Source: Macrothele yani (Eukaryota > Arthropoda > Arachnida > Araneae > Macrothelidae). Taken from it: a stretch of DNA of 64,000 nucleotides. A program made the translations under genes and the position numbers. Shown piece after piece: positions 22,824-34,105 of this stretch; position 1 is the first letter of the stretch, and each line of letters opens with the position of its first letter. The notes under the pieces were generated by a model that saw only the letters and a list, made by a program, of their open reading frames with translations, ran no database searches and was not told the DNA's origin. Location: positions 51,984,469 to 52,048,468 of the forward strand of contig CM076996.1 of assembly GCA_039090855.1 (NCBI GenBank), in the 5' to 3' direction.

Positions 22824-23251
22824 TATATATATATAATATCACAATAATTGCAGTTAAAATGAAATTTTTATCTGTGTATCTAGCCTAATGATAGCGTGCT
22901 AAGGAGATAAATATTTATCGATTACATTTTAATCTCAGTAAGTGTTAAATAGTACCAAATATCTTATTTATGGCTCATGAAATTGACTAAAATTGACAGA
23001 TCATTTGCTTAATAGTCAGCGTTTTAATCAATATGTTCGGTACATTTAATCAATAAATCTGGTACATCAGGCATTGAACATATCAATGAAACATTCACTT
23101 GAAATTTTTTACGGATTTCAGTTCTTAAAAGTTTGCAGGTCTGGAATGGCAATAAGGTAAGTTTTCTCAATTACTTCACACTTTTTTCAAAACTAGACAG
23201 TGTGCAGAACTTTTGTAATGACCCCCGTATACCACTTTCAAAGCTGTATTA

Positions 23252-24648
23252 CACTGCTGTTGGTAGAAATTGCAGCATGAAGAAAGAAACCAGCAATTAC
23301 AATGAAATTTATGGGAATGATTAGTTATGGTACAAGCTGGAAACGATCACAATTACATACCAGCTCATGATGAGGAAGGCCAAAAAATTAGTAATAAGTA
23401 AATGCACTATGGGTGGAGATAACTGACCCCACACACCATGGGATTGAATGAAACAGAGTTTGGATGGTCGTCTGCGGTATTGCATTCCATTCTGCTTCTA
23501 CACGCATCCACAATTTGTTGGTTGTGACAGGTGGCGAGGCCATGTGAGCCAGTTGTTGTATGATGACACCCCAGATGTTCTCTATGGGTGACAAATCTGG
23601 CAAGTGAGCAGCCCAGGAAAGACAAGCGACTTGATGCGCACAGAATACATCTTGGATAGTACGAGCAGCATGGGGTCGGGCATTATCTTGCTGGAAGATG
23701 GCTTTCGGGATCGTCTGAAGGAAGGGTAGAAGTTCAGCTTCCAACACTTCCATGATGTAGCGTTGGCTGTTCAATGCGCCTGTGATGAGGAGTAGTGAAT
23801 GAAATGCAATAGCGCCCCCGACCATCATGCTCAACGTAGGACCGTTATGGCGCTGCACAATGCAGCATTCCAGATGCCGTTCACCATGGTATCGGCGAAC
23901 AAGGATTCACCTGTCGTGATGCATTAGATTGAATCTGGACTCATCCGAAAACACTATGCTCCCATTCAGCACTCCAGTTTTAATGTTCGTGGTTCCACTG
24001 CAATCGCTGTCACCTGTGGTTCAGAGTCAAGGGAAGTTGCAGCAATGGATGGCGAGCAACTGGGCATCTCTGCAGCAATCGGTGACAAACAGTGCTTGCA
24101 GACATCGGACGATGTGTGACCATCCTCCATTGCTGGGCAAGTGTAGTGGATGGTGCCGTGCTCGACGTCACTGCCATACGGTGCAAGTGTCTGTCTTTCC
24201 CCTGGGTTGTGCAATTTCGAGCTCCAGACCCTGCACGACAATGCGTAGAACCTTCTGCTGTCCATTGTTGCCATGTAGACATAATGGTAGTTGCGTTATG
24301 CCTAATATCATAGTATAATAAACCACCTTCTCTGAGTCCAATGATCCTACCTCTTTCAAACTCTGTCCAGTGTTTGTATGGTTGTCTCGTCCTCCTACAT
24401 GGCATGTTTACATGCTAACAGTTGCGTGTGGTCATGTTTAGGTATAGCAAGTTTAAAAACCTGTTCTCCATACACCTTCTTTTGTACCCCTTGGTGGGAC
24501 ATTTCCGATGGTGTTGTGCACACCTCACAGTTGCATGTGTGCTATAATTGTAATCATTTGCATCTCCCATGATGCCCTATTCACCCTTCAAATTTCGTGC
24601 AAATCCAAGCATTTCTTCATGGTGTTGCAATTTCTATTAACAGCAGTG
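23252..24648 (-). mobile_element. Tc1-type element with TIRs
   Basis: The left end is CACTGCTGTTGGTAGAAATT. The right end (about 24620-24648) is the complement of CACTGCTGTTAATAGAAATT. TA lies outside both ends (23250-23251, 24649-24650). It begins 22 bp after the mariner element ends. Confidence 0.92.
23388..24405 (-). pseudogene. Tc1-type transposase, inactivated
   Basis: The minus strand starts MPCRRTRQPYKHWTEFERGR (HTH region). The C-terminal part carries FQQDNARPHAART (second catalytic aspartate) near 23690 and LPDLSPIENIW (third acidic residue) near 23590, then ends at 23388. Frame changes near 23860-24010 and elsewhere separate the halves, so no full-length protein is encoded. Confidence 0.88.
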
Positions 24649-24650
24649 TA

Positions 24651-25029
24651 TTAAGAAGAAATGTCTATCAGTTTTAAAAGATTTTTGATCTTAACCATTT
24701 TATTGAGCACTTTTTAAATCATTGTTTTGAAGTGCTGTTCAGAGATGTGGCATAGATATTTCTATTTTCTTTTCAATAAATATGCTAGTAACAAAATCTT
24801 ATGTTATGCATCTATACAATTTCTAATTACTAATATTTTCATTATATTTTGGGAATAGCTGATATAAGTGGTATGGGAAATCTTATGCAATACAACCTGC
24901 TTCCTGTATTTAGCAAGATCCTGGATTTAATGAACAAAACAGGAGCTTTTGTTTGGTATAATGTTAATACAAAGCAAATTTGATCACTTTATGCCTAGAA
25001 ACGGTTGCACTAAAAATTTTTTTGCGTTA
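24651..25029. other. AT-rich intronic sequence, nothing identified
   Basis: Lies between a Tc1 right end and the start of a LINE fragment; no coding or repeat signal recognised. Confidence 0.4.
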
Positions 25030-25766
25030 TGTATGATCAAAAAGTATCTGTCGTTTGGAAAGAAAGTTTTTGCTGCATTCATAAATTTTCAGAAAGCTTA
25101 TGATTGAGTAAAAAGGATACTTCTGTGGAAGGTACTGAATAAATATGGTGCAACTTAGAATCCACATAATAGTGCGAAAGCTATGTATGCTGTCAGTAGC
25201 GCATGTGTATGAGTGAATAATGTTCTGTCGAAATAGTTTTCCATTGGTATAGACGTTAGTCAAGGTTGTGTAATGTCACCATGGCTCTTTGATATATTTG
25301 TGGATGCATGCATGTATTATTCTAAAAGACAGTACTCTCTCTCTCTCTCTCTCTCTCTCTGTTTGTCTGTCTGTCTGGTTTATGTCTTGGTAATATCTGT
25401 GTGTGCAGATTGCTGTATGCTGATGAGACACAGTCCTGTTGGCTGAGAGCAAAAATGAGTTGCAGAGCATGTTGTCCCGGATGACTAAGTTTGTAGTATG
25501 AAATTCAAATTGATTATAAATAAGGGAAAAACCAAATTCATTGTTTTTGAGCAAGGAACTGTTAGCATTAAATGCAAGATCAGTTTAAATGGCATAGAGA
25601 TAGATAGATCAAGTGAATGAATTTGTATGTTTAGAAAGCATGTTTGACAAAGAAAATAAATTAGATGGTGAAATTAATAGGTGAGTGAATGCATCCTTGA
25701 AAGTCATAGGTGCCTTTGAAGATTTCACAGGAATGATGTGTTCTCAAAAAAGTCCTGAATGGCTGT
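25030..25766 (+). pseudogene. LINE family A, interrupted copy, part 1 (RT)
   Basis: RT sequence resumes at a FAAFINFQKAYD-like motif A (the catalytic aspartate position reads N), then LLWKVLNKYGAT, SQGCVMSPWLFDIF and a degraded motif C region. It includes a (CT)n microsatellite at about 25334-25360 and several stops. It stops at 25766 inside the codons for the 'MAVYESV' segment, where the hAT insertion begins, and continues at 43621. Confidence 0.85.
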
Positions 25767-26329
25767 CAGACCTGCCAGGTTTTACGATTTTACCCGTAAA
25801 ATGTGCAGAAATGCGGGTGTTTTATGGTTTTACGGTCAAAATATTAATTTTACAGGTTTAATGATTTTCCGAGATTTTTTTTTCTGGTGATTTTGCACCT
25901 ACCATTAGAACTTTTTTATTTAACTTTATCCATTTAAAATAAAGCTCCGATATAAGTTACGAATAAACTTTTACATGTGTTTTGGGGGAAACATTTGTCT
26001 ATGGTTTTTCCACATGTTTTAGGGTTATTGCTTTACATTATTTCATATGCTAAAGCTTGCACTACTCATAAACTGAACTGCCCCAACTGGGCTTGTTTAT
26101 CTCTCGCTATGTTAACCCCTCCTCCTTTTAAGAGAATGCATTGTTAGTCCCCCAAGTAGCAACTTCTCAAGTAGGTCGGGTGTAGTTAGGGTTTCCTTCA
26201 TTGGAGCATCTGTCTTTATTACTCCCAGTTTGAAATGCTGTCTCAGAATGTAGTTATCATAGAAAAAAAAAAAATTGAAATGGATTTTAAATCTGCAGAC
26301 TTTTTGAGTTGAAATCAATACCCAACATG

Positions 26330-27530
26330 ACGAAATTAAACAAAAGCTGCAAGTTTTGTGAAATTAAAAATGCATTTGGCATGGCGTTGCACTGTTAGAA
26401 TTAGAAATAAATCTTCTACTGGTCCAGCGGACCACTAGAATTTGCAAAGCACTGGTCCAACAAAATGCCCACTGTTCCGTATAAAACAATAAAAAAAAAA
26501 AATTAAAGACATTTGCAGTATGTGTAGAAAACAATGTATCATTTCAATTTAATTATCTCCAATATTTGTTTTATATATCATTAGTTTGCAGCCTAAAAAG
26601 AAAACCATACAGCAAGGTAAAAGAAATAAAAATTCATTTTTTAACTTGTGACAAATTAGAAAAAACAAGCAAAAAAAAAAAAAACTTGCTGGCCATCTGG
26701 GCCAGTAAAATCAATAATTCAGTAGTCCAGCAGAAGTTTTACTGGCCAATGGCCAATGGACCACTGGGTAATTCAAACGCTGCTTTGTAACTTTTTTTCT
26801 AAAAATAAATTTGACCTTACAAAAGAATACAGTATAACAGGAAGTTAAAAAAAAAAAAATCAATGTTTATTCGACTCTGTGCTGCTCCAGCAATGATTTA
26901 TTTTGCTGGGCCGTTAGTCAGTAAGTTTTCTACGCTTTTCAACCATTGGTTGAGGAAGTGTAATACGGTCCAGCTTTGTCTGTCCGCATGATAATTCGCG
27001 TGATGTCTTGGCTGGATTCGACGAAATTAGTATATTGCAGTAAATTTTTTTTTATCCATACTAATTCGTCGAATTCCTATTGAAAATGGTCAAAAGTCAA
27101 GGCATAGCAGCAGGATTCGTTCTTCCACCCTTTTACAATGATGACTTGCGTAAAATCAAAGCATGATTGCGATGAAATTTTGGTACGCTGTTCAGCACCT
27201 TTAGTAGATCAATCCTATTGAAAATGGTTATTATCAGCACTCATTCGGACAGTGCACGCATGTACGAGATTTGTTTGTCAGAATTTTTGCAAAATAACTT
27301 CCATGGAAATTGACCGAATTGGATGGAATTTTTAATTATAAATTGAAGCATGTGTGGTAGCATTTTAGAAATTAACTGGCGTAAAAAAATAATTTTCTAT
27401 AGTAAAGCAAAAGCACTCAAAATATACAGTCTGTCAATTAATTCATGATAAATTCATAAAGAAAACAAAGTATCCTAGAGGAGTTAAATCTAGGGAGGGA
27501 GTAAACTTTTTTTACTTTATTTGTATAATA
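26330..27530. other. Interior of hAT insertion, unassigned
   Basis: No gene recognised. Near-repeats at about 27000-27060, 27150-27190 and 27300-27340 share a 'gaaatttt/gacgaaatt' theme. They may belong to an unidentified element but show no coding frame. Confidence 0.35.
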
Positions 27531-28948
27531 CACTCGCGGACAATGAAATTTTTCGCACCTCGAAGAAAACATGCTACAAACACGAAACTTTGCAAATAGC
27601 TAGAGTGCGTGCTGGTATGCAAATGATCCATGTTTGGTGCGAGTGCGCATGACCGCACACCCTGTGGTGGCGCTGCCAGCACGAATAGGCAGCCTTATAA
27701 ACCAGCGTGTAGTCGAAGCCCCATGAAAGCGAAAAGCACCGGCCGATGCAAGCGAAAGTACAGAGTGACAAGAATGCCGGTAGATGCCAGAGACGCCGAT
27801 GTACTCAACTTAAGGACTTTGAGAGAAGCCGGATCATTGGGCCAAAAACCGCAGGGTGGCCGTCATGCCATATAACACGCCACGTAGATCGTTCTGACCA
27901 TACCATCCGACTGTGTTGGGAGCAGTGGACACGTGACAGCACTGTCACACAGCGGAGCAGCTCTGGACGGATCAGGAGGACCACCGGTAGTTAGGATCAA
28001 CAGATCGTGCGCCAGGCACAAACAGATCCCACAGAGCCGGTCCACTATACCGGCAGATGTAACGGCTCCTGTGTGTCCACGAACCATTTCCTGATGCCTC
28101 GCAGAAGCGAATCAACGATCCCAGCGCCCATTACATGTGCTACCATTAACACCGCAACATTGCCGGCTCCATGTGCAGTAGTGCCAGGCCAGAGTGATGT
28201 AGAACACCACAGGCTGGTGACGTGTGGTGTTTAGCAGTGAGTGCCACTTTGTTTTGGGTACATATGATCATTGTGCCCAGGTGTGGAGGTCCCCGAGTCA
28301 ACGGCACAATCCTGACTTCGCTGTCGATCGCCACACCTTCCCCAATGCAGGTATTATGGTCTGGGGAGTCATTGCCTACGATAGCCGATCAGCTTTAGTA
28401 GTGGTACGTGAATCATTGATGGGCCAGCGATATGTGGATGAGATCCTACGGCCCCATGTGCTCCCATTCCTGGCCGGGATTCCTGGTGCGCTAAACCAGC
28501 AGGATAATGCCCGCCTGCACACAGTTCGGGTTGCCCAGGACTGCCTACGTAATGTCCAGACACTTCCATGGCCTGCCTGCTCCCCGGACATGTCTCCTAT
28601 CGAGCATATGTGGGAACTGTTGAAACGCCGACTGCTACCATGCCGCCGTGCAGCACTATCCGGGATTTGGAGCACCCCGTCCAACATGTGTGGGCCAGTC
28701 TGCCGCAAAACAACATCAGGCATCTGTTCGCCTCCATGCTGAATCGTATTGCAGCATGTATCGCTGCACGAGGCGATGCAACATGCTATTGAAGATGACC
28801 GGACTGTGTGCCACACACCCCTCTGTAATTTTCCTGCAGCTCTGTTTGTGCCATCATGTGTATCATTCATCTGTATCATTACATCCATAAAATTTCAGTT
28901 CAATCCAATGCTTCCTTCTGGGTGCACAAATTTCATTGTCCGTGAGTG
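27531..28948 (+). mobile_element. Tc1-type element with TIRs
   Basis: The left end is CACTCGCGGACAATGAAATT. The right end is the complement of CACTCACGGACAATGAAATT. TA lies outside both ends (27529-27530, 28949-28950). It is inside the 17.85-kb hAT. Confidence 0.93.
27770..28792 (+). pseudogene. Tc1-type transposase, inactivated
   Basis: The HTH region is read near 27800 (KDFERSRIIGPKTAGW). The C-terminal half is open at 28224-28700: VFSSECHFVL (first acidic block degraded to SSE), VWGVIAYDSRSALVVV, NQQDNARLHT (second aspartate) and CSPDMSPIEHMWELL (third acidic residue). A frame change near 28640 moves the true C-terminus (FASMLNRIAACI) to another frame ending at 28792. GC content is visibly higher than in the surroundings. 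Confidence 0.87.
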
Positions 28949-29949
28949 TAACTTTGAAAAAAAAATCTATTGGTTTTGTAACTTCTATTCTATCAAACCA
29001 AATTGCATGATATTTAGAGACTCATTTTCTAAAACAAAATGTGTATATTCTAAATATTGTCATGCTAGGCCATTTTTTTTTTTTTTTTTTTTGCAGAGAT
29101 ATAAGATTGGAATTAAAAACCCCCAGTTCCAACAAAAGAAGGGGATGGGATCGGGAGGAAATCATATACGAAATAAATGAATAAGTGGCTGTTTGGTTCC
29201 AGCAAAATGTGGTTTTCAAAGGGTGGGCCCATATTGTTTCTGTGTAGGAATAACTAGAGAAGCTCTATTCGGTGGGAGGGGGGGGTAAGAAGGGAAGACA
29301 ACTATAAAATCAGTGCCATTTGGAAGCATAGAGGATGCCTCTGAAGGGGTTGGATTTAGAAAAACTTTTAAGCTCTATTTGGTGGGAGGGGGGGGTAAGA
29401 AGGGAAGACAACTATAAAATCAGTGCCATTTGGAAGCATAGAGGATGCCTCTGAAGGGGTTGGATTTAGAAAAACTTTTAATGCTGATGCAAGGCATTCG
29501 CTTGTGAGGAATAATGAGGCGAGAAGGGGAACCCTAAAGGGTGACATTTGTAACTAAAACCTAAACCTTTGTTTCTAGATGAAAGAGCCTTTCAGTTGAT
29601 CTCATTGTTACCAAGTGCTTTCCTGGCTGACTAGCTCAATCGGATAACTTTGTAATCGGCATTTTTTTCCCTTGCAAACTTCAATTCTTTAAGCTCTTAC
29701 TGTAGTAATATGGCGGTTTTTCGTGTGTATTTTTTTGAATGTTAATAAATTTAGTATTAGTGATTCGCTGTGGGCAGCAGCATAAAGTGGGGAAAAACAG
29801 TGCTATCAAACATTCCATGATGCGTGTTCTGTGGAATGGACCTTATTCACCTCACATTCCATCACAGGAAAGCTATTTTGTGACCCCGGACCAACAATAG
29901 TTTGTTTACATGCATTTTCTCATTGCGTAACAAGGCATTATGTTGCAGC
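28949..29949. other. Unassigned sequence with poly-T and a tandem duplication
   Basis: Includes a poly-T run at about 29072-29093 and the 110-bp duplication at 29261-29480. No coding sequence recognised. Confidence 0.4.
29261..29480 (+). repeat. Two tandem copies of a 110-bp unit
   Basis: AGCTCTATTCGGTGGGAGGG at 29261 recurs as AGCTCTATTTGGTGGGAGGG at 29371 and the following ~90 bp match. Only one difference was noticed, so the duplication is recent. Confidence 0.93.
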
Positions 29950-31007
29950 ATACATACATACATATCACTAAGCTGTTCTCTGAGATTCAGAGGTAAGCTC
30001 CAAAAAGAAATGCAAACAACCAGATAGTTTTTACTTACTGTTGCGTATCAAACCTCCATTTACAGCGATCTTGACATACAACTCGGGCTTCACTGACATC
30101 CATTACACGCCGTACACAAGATCTTCTATACTTCATACTCATAATTTGTTTCTCATGCTAGAATCTGATCCTGCCATGACTTCCTTGGCCTTCCTCTGCC
30201 TTTCCTTCTGGCCACTTGAGCTAAAAAGATTTTCTTAGTAAGCATCTCATCACTCATTCTTTCAACATGGCCAAACCACCGAAGCATATTAGTCTCCACC
30301 TTGCTAACAACATTTTGCTTCACATCACACAACTGCAACACATCTTCATTCCTCACACAATCAGAAAGTGTCTTGCCACAAACCCCCTGTAAGTAACACA
30401 TTTCTCCAGCAAACAAATGACTCCTATGTTTCTTCTGTAGTACTCAGGTTTCACTGTCATATATCAGAGTAGGAACAATTACACTCTCATACACAGCCAT
30501 GCGGGACTCTCTTGAGAACCCATCATTCCTGTAAAAACCTCCCAGAGCAGCCATGACTTTCAATGAAGAATTCACTCGCCTACTAATTTCACCATTTAAT
30601 TTGTTCTCTGTCAAACATGCTTCCTAAATACACAAACTCACTCACCTGGTCAATCACTGTGCCATTTACACTTGCAGTACATTCAGTGCTACCAGTTCCT
30701 CTCTCAAAAACCATAACTTTGGTTTTTCCCTTATTTATACTCAGTTTGAAATTCATGCAAACTTCGTACATCCGAGACAACATACTCTGCAACTCACTTT
30801 AGCTCTCTGCCAACAGAACAGTGTCATCAGCATACAGCAATCTGCACACACGGATATTACCAAGACGTAAACCAGTATTATCTAGTTTGGCATCACGCAT
30901 GCACATATCCATAAATATATTAAACAGCCATGGTTACATTACACAACCTTGTCTGACTTCTGCGCCAATAGAAAACTATTTTGATAAAACACCATTCACT
31001 CGTACAC
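29950..31007 (-). pseudogene. LINE family A, split copy, 3' half
   Basis: The minus strand runs from the tail (CATA repeat and 'taagctgttctctgagattc') through FGHVERMSDEML and YLGSMFD up to LLYADDTVLLAES near 30830 and VRQGCVM-stop near 30950. It ends upstream at VRVNGV (about 31001). The missing upstream part resumes at 35212 after a 4.2-kb insertion flanked by GTACAC. Stops and frameshifts are present. Confidence 0.85.
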
Positions 31008-31445
31008 CCAGTTGCAGAATTTTGCTAAGCTGTCTGCAACACAGATATTGGAAACCCAAAATTAGTCTGTGGACATTCACCCCTACACACCCCGCAGGCC
31101 CTGAAGTATATATGTCTGTCTTTCATTCCTTGCCACAGTCGGCAAGCTTTGATCAGCGATTGTTTTACTTTTGAGGGCTTACCTGGCCCAATTTTAGAAT
31201 TAATATGCATTTAAGATTTTTGCTGCTCAGTGAATCTCTAAATTTTGACTGAATTCTGTTTTCTGTGCCAAAGCCACGTTCACATGGTACGTTTCTTAAA
31301 CGCAACATAAGACATTTAAAGCAGAACCTTTTGACTCTAATGGAAATGTGTGCTTATAAAACTCCTAGAAAACTTTGGACATTGGCACATGTACTCTTCA
31401 TTTTTTCCAGCTATGTTTTAATAGTGAATATTCCATAACTCCATA

Positions 31446-31998
31446 AAAAAAAAAAAAAAAAAAAAAAAAGGAAAAAACTGGTCTGCCAAGCTTTTTGTCT
31501 ACCAAAACTTTTGTGTGTGTGTGTATTGCTTCAGAGATTCAAGCTCTACACACTCAAACTTCAAAAAGAGTTCCATTGTGGAGGAAGGAAATCTGCAATC
31601 TATTTCAATCACAAAAGATAAAATAAACCTTCACTGGATATTGAGATGTGCAAGTTTAGTACTACAAGGGTCAACTAATTTATTATTTTTGAACACGTTT
31701 CCCTTCAGCTCTGAAAAAAAAAAATAAATAAAAAAAGGAAAAAACTGGTCTGCCAAGCTTTTTGTCTACCAAAACTTGTGTGTGTGTGTATTGCTTCAGA
31801 GATTCAAGCTCTACACACTCAAACTTCAAAAAGAGTTCCATTGTGGAGGAAGGAAATCTGCAATCTATTTCAATCACAAATGATAAAATAAACCTTCACT
31901 GGATATTGAGATGTGCAAGTTTAGTACTACAAGGGTCAACTAATTTATTATTTTTGAACACGTTTCCCTTCAGCTCTGAAAAAAAAAAAAAAAAAATT
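31446..31998 (+). repeat. A-tailed 267-bp unit in tandem
   Basis: A poly-A run (31446-31469) precedes the first unit (31470-31736), which ends in an A-rich tract. The second unit (31737-about 31998) is nearly identical and ends in poly-A. Each unit starts GGAAAAAACTGGTCTGCCAA and ends CCCTTCAGCTCTG followed by A's. There is no B box or coding frame. A short retroposed (A-tailed) element in head-to-tail array is one reading. Confidence 0.9.
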
Positions 31999-32099
31999 CT
32001 ATGTATGAGATGTTTGCAGTTTACATAATTGAGACTTGCTTGATTCAACCATTCTTCTGATATGATGAATGTGCAGTTTTTCCGTTTGCAAATATTTAT

Positions 32100-32690
32100 G
32101 GAGGGAAAATGACATTTGATTCAGGACACTGGGAACATCACAAAAAAAAAAAAAAAAAATTACGATTACAAAAAAATCTTTCCTTCGTCCGCCTTCCGTT
32201 TTCGGAAATTTTTCCTCCATTTTCAAGCTGAAACACAATCTGTTATTGAACAAAATTATTTTACAACAACACTTAGCAGAGGGAATATCGTGGAAAAAAA
32301 TTACAATTACAGATTAAATCTGTAGTTCGTCTAACTTCACCTTTCGAAAGTAATTATCTTTAGTGTTGAGAACAATGCAAATGATGACAACAAAGTCTGA
32401 GTTTCTCGAATCTGTGGAAGAAACTTGTGCCTAAACTTTACATGGAAACTTTTGCTCAGTCAAACTTCCGATATCAGAAATTGTTGTCTACACTTTTAAG
32501 ATGAAATACAAACATTTATGCGATAAATTGATATTTAGTAACAATACTAGACAGAGGAAATTTCACGAGAAAAAAAAATTACGATTGCAGGAAAACTTTT
32601 CACTCCATTTAACTTTCGTTTTCGGAAGTTATGAAAAACGGAATACCGTTCCCCAGACAGAAAACGACCCCCCCCCACACTAATCCTCCA
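32100..32690 (-). repeat. Diverged tandem repeat family, locus 1
   Basis: Two or more units of a few hundred bp share segments such as AGAGGAAATTTCACGAG, the A-run plus TTACGATTGCAGG, and TTTCGTTTTCGGAAG. The reverse complement of the same units occurs several times at 55930-56980. No coding frame. Confidence 0.65.
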
Positions 32691-33017
32691 AAGAAAACAA
32701 CCCATTTTCAGTTGTTTTTTTGCATCGATCTCGAGTATAACCGAAATATGGCGAAAAAGTGGAATTCCGCGAATCCAAAGAAGTATCTCATGCTTGATTC
32801 CTAACAGTCTGCGATATGCAAAGTGAACAGCTCATGCGGCTACATATGGAAGCTGATTCATGTGTCCATAAACTGATTATGTTCCTGACATGAACGATGT
32901 ATTCGATTGCATATTCAGAACTGTAAACGGCCATTTTCTAATGCACGCATATTTACGAAGGATACGATTTTAATGCACAAATTTTGCGAGTGGTCCAAAA
33001 CCGGACTCAAGATTTTA

Positions 33018-33034
33018 TATATATATATATATAT
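33018..33034. repeat. (TA)n microsatellite
   Basis: About nine TA units directly before the RTE 5' fragment. Confidence 0.9.
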
Positions 33035-34105
33035 CAACCCCGCCTTCTTGTGGTACATCCTGTTCCCACTAAAGGGGCTCTGACGACCGCCAATAGCGGT
33101 ATAACTATACCATCGGGATTAGAGGAAATGCTATCCCACACTCACCAACCCGCTTGGCCAGCGTGGTGAGTTATGGGCAAACTCCTCCAAAAAGACTCCA
33201 CAACTTAAATATTGGCCCTCAGTCTCCGGCAGCTGGAATGTACCTGGCCAAGGCAGCGGCCAGTGTGACATGAAGGCAGAGGGTGCTAAGAATCCCCGGA
33301 GGACCGGACTAGGCTGCCATCTGATGCTGACCTTGGCTACATATAATGGACGCTCCCTATCTTCTGATTCAAGGCTTCTTGAATTGGAAGAGGAACTACA
33401 AAGGATCAAGTGGGACATCGTCCGGGCTAAGTGAGGTAAGGAGAAAAGGAGAAGATCTCATCGAACTGAAAAGTGGACATCTCTTCTACTATTGTGGGAC
33501 TGATACCGGCAGAACTAGTGGTGTTGGATTTGTAATGAACAAGAAACTGAAGGATAAAGTTGTAGAAGTTGAAAGTTCCTCTGACAGAGCTGCACGAATC
33601 ATTATCCAACTCTCGAGAAGATACAAGGCTCAGATTATTCAAACTTATGCACCCACCACAAGTCATCCTGAAGAAGAAATTGAAGAATTTTATGAGGAAA
33701 TTTGTCATCTAAATAATAAAGGTAAGCAGCATTTGAAGATAATTATGGGAGATTTCAATGCAAAAATAGGGCAACGGCAACAGAATGAAACTTCAGTAGG
33801 TAAATTCGGTTACGGCAACAGAAACCAGCGTGGAAATACTCTCGTAGAGTTTGCAGAAGCAGAAGGGTTTTTCATCTTGAACTCCTTTTTCAAGAAAAAG
33901 CCACACAGAAAATGGACATGGTGACATCCAAATGGGACAAGTGAAATTGATTTTATTATGTGTAACAAAAATTTTGTCATAGAAGACTGCAGTGTGCTAA
34001 ACAAGTTCAACACAGGTAGTGACCATAGATTGGTGAGATGTAAGATGCACCTCAACACTAAACTCGAACATGGCAAGCTCATAAGACAAACAAAATGTAT
34101 TGACT
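33030..34105 (+). pseudogene. RTE-type LINE 5' UTR and endonuclease domain fragment
   Basis: The endonuclease begins LATYNGRSLSSDSRLLELEE near 33331, shifts frame near 33420, then continues GLSEVRRKGEDLIEL, GVGFVMNKKLKD, QTYAPTTSHP, IIMGDFNAKIG (catalytic aspartate/asparagine) and TGSDHRLVRC near 34015 (terminal catalytic histidine). A stop occurs at 33922-33924. The RT domain is absent, so this is the 5' part of an RTE element. About 290 bp of GC-richer 5' UTR precede it. Whether it is the same subfamily as the RT at 7575-8918 cannot be tested since they do not overlap. Confidence 0.82.

Larger units (their letters stand above)
20892..23143. mobile_element. hAT-like element with 6-bp target duplication
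   Basis: The left end is CATACCTGCCAACTTTTACG. The right end is the complement of CAGACCTGCAAACTTTTAAG. GAATGG lies immediately outside both ends (20886-20891 and 23144-23149), and removing the element restores the mariner reading GEYIE-WQ-stop. No transposase is left inside, so it is non-autonomous. It has been enlarged by a SINE and a Tc1. The same ends occur at 25767 and 43620. Confidence 0.85.
20184..23229 (+). mobile_element. Mariner-type element carrying nested hAT, SINE and Tc1
   Basis: Inverted ends: AAAAGTTCTGCACA with preceding TACGAGGTCAT on the left (20184-20213), and its complement on the right (23200-23229, ending in the complement of TACGGGGGTCATTAC). TA follows the right end. 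The transposase remnant 20378-20884 lies inside. A hAT element (20892-23143) interrupts the last codons of the ORF. The left end starts 131 bp after an Sbf exon. Confidence 0.85.

Noticed and set aside
25276..25554. ORF with RERERERE repeat
   Set aside because: Product of a (CT)n microsatellite on the minus strand inside a LINE.
27000..27345. Possible Helitron interior (repeated gaaatttt-type blocks)
   Set aside because: No Rep/helicase motif, no TC...CTRR ends or terminal hairpin found.
31515..32028. Two similar 70-88 codon ORFs (CVYCFRDSSSTHSNF...)
   Set aside because: They are the same frame in the two 267-bp tandem units and run into poly-A; no family match, no codon structure.
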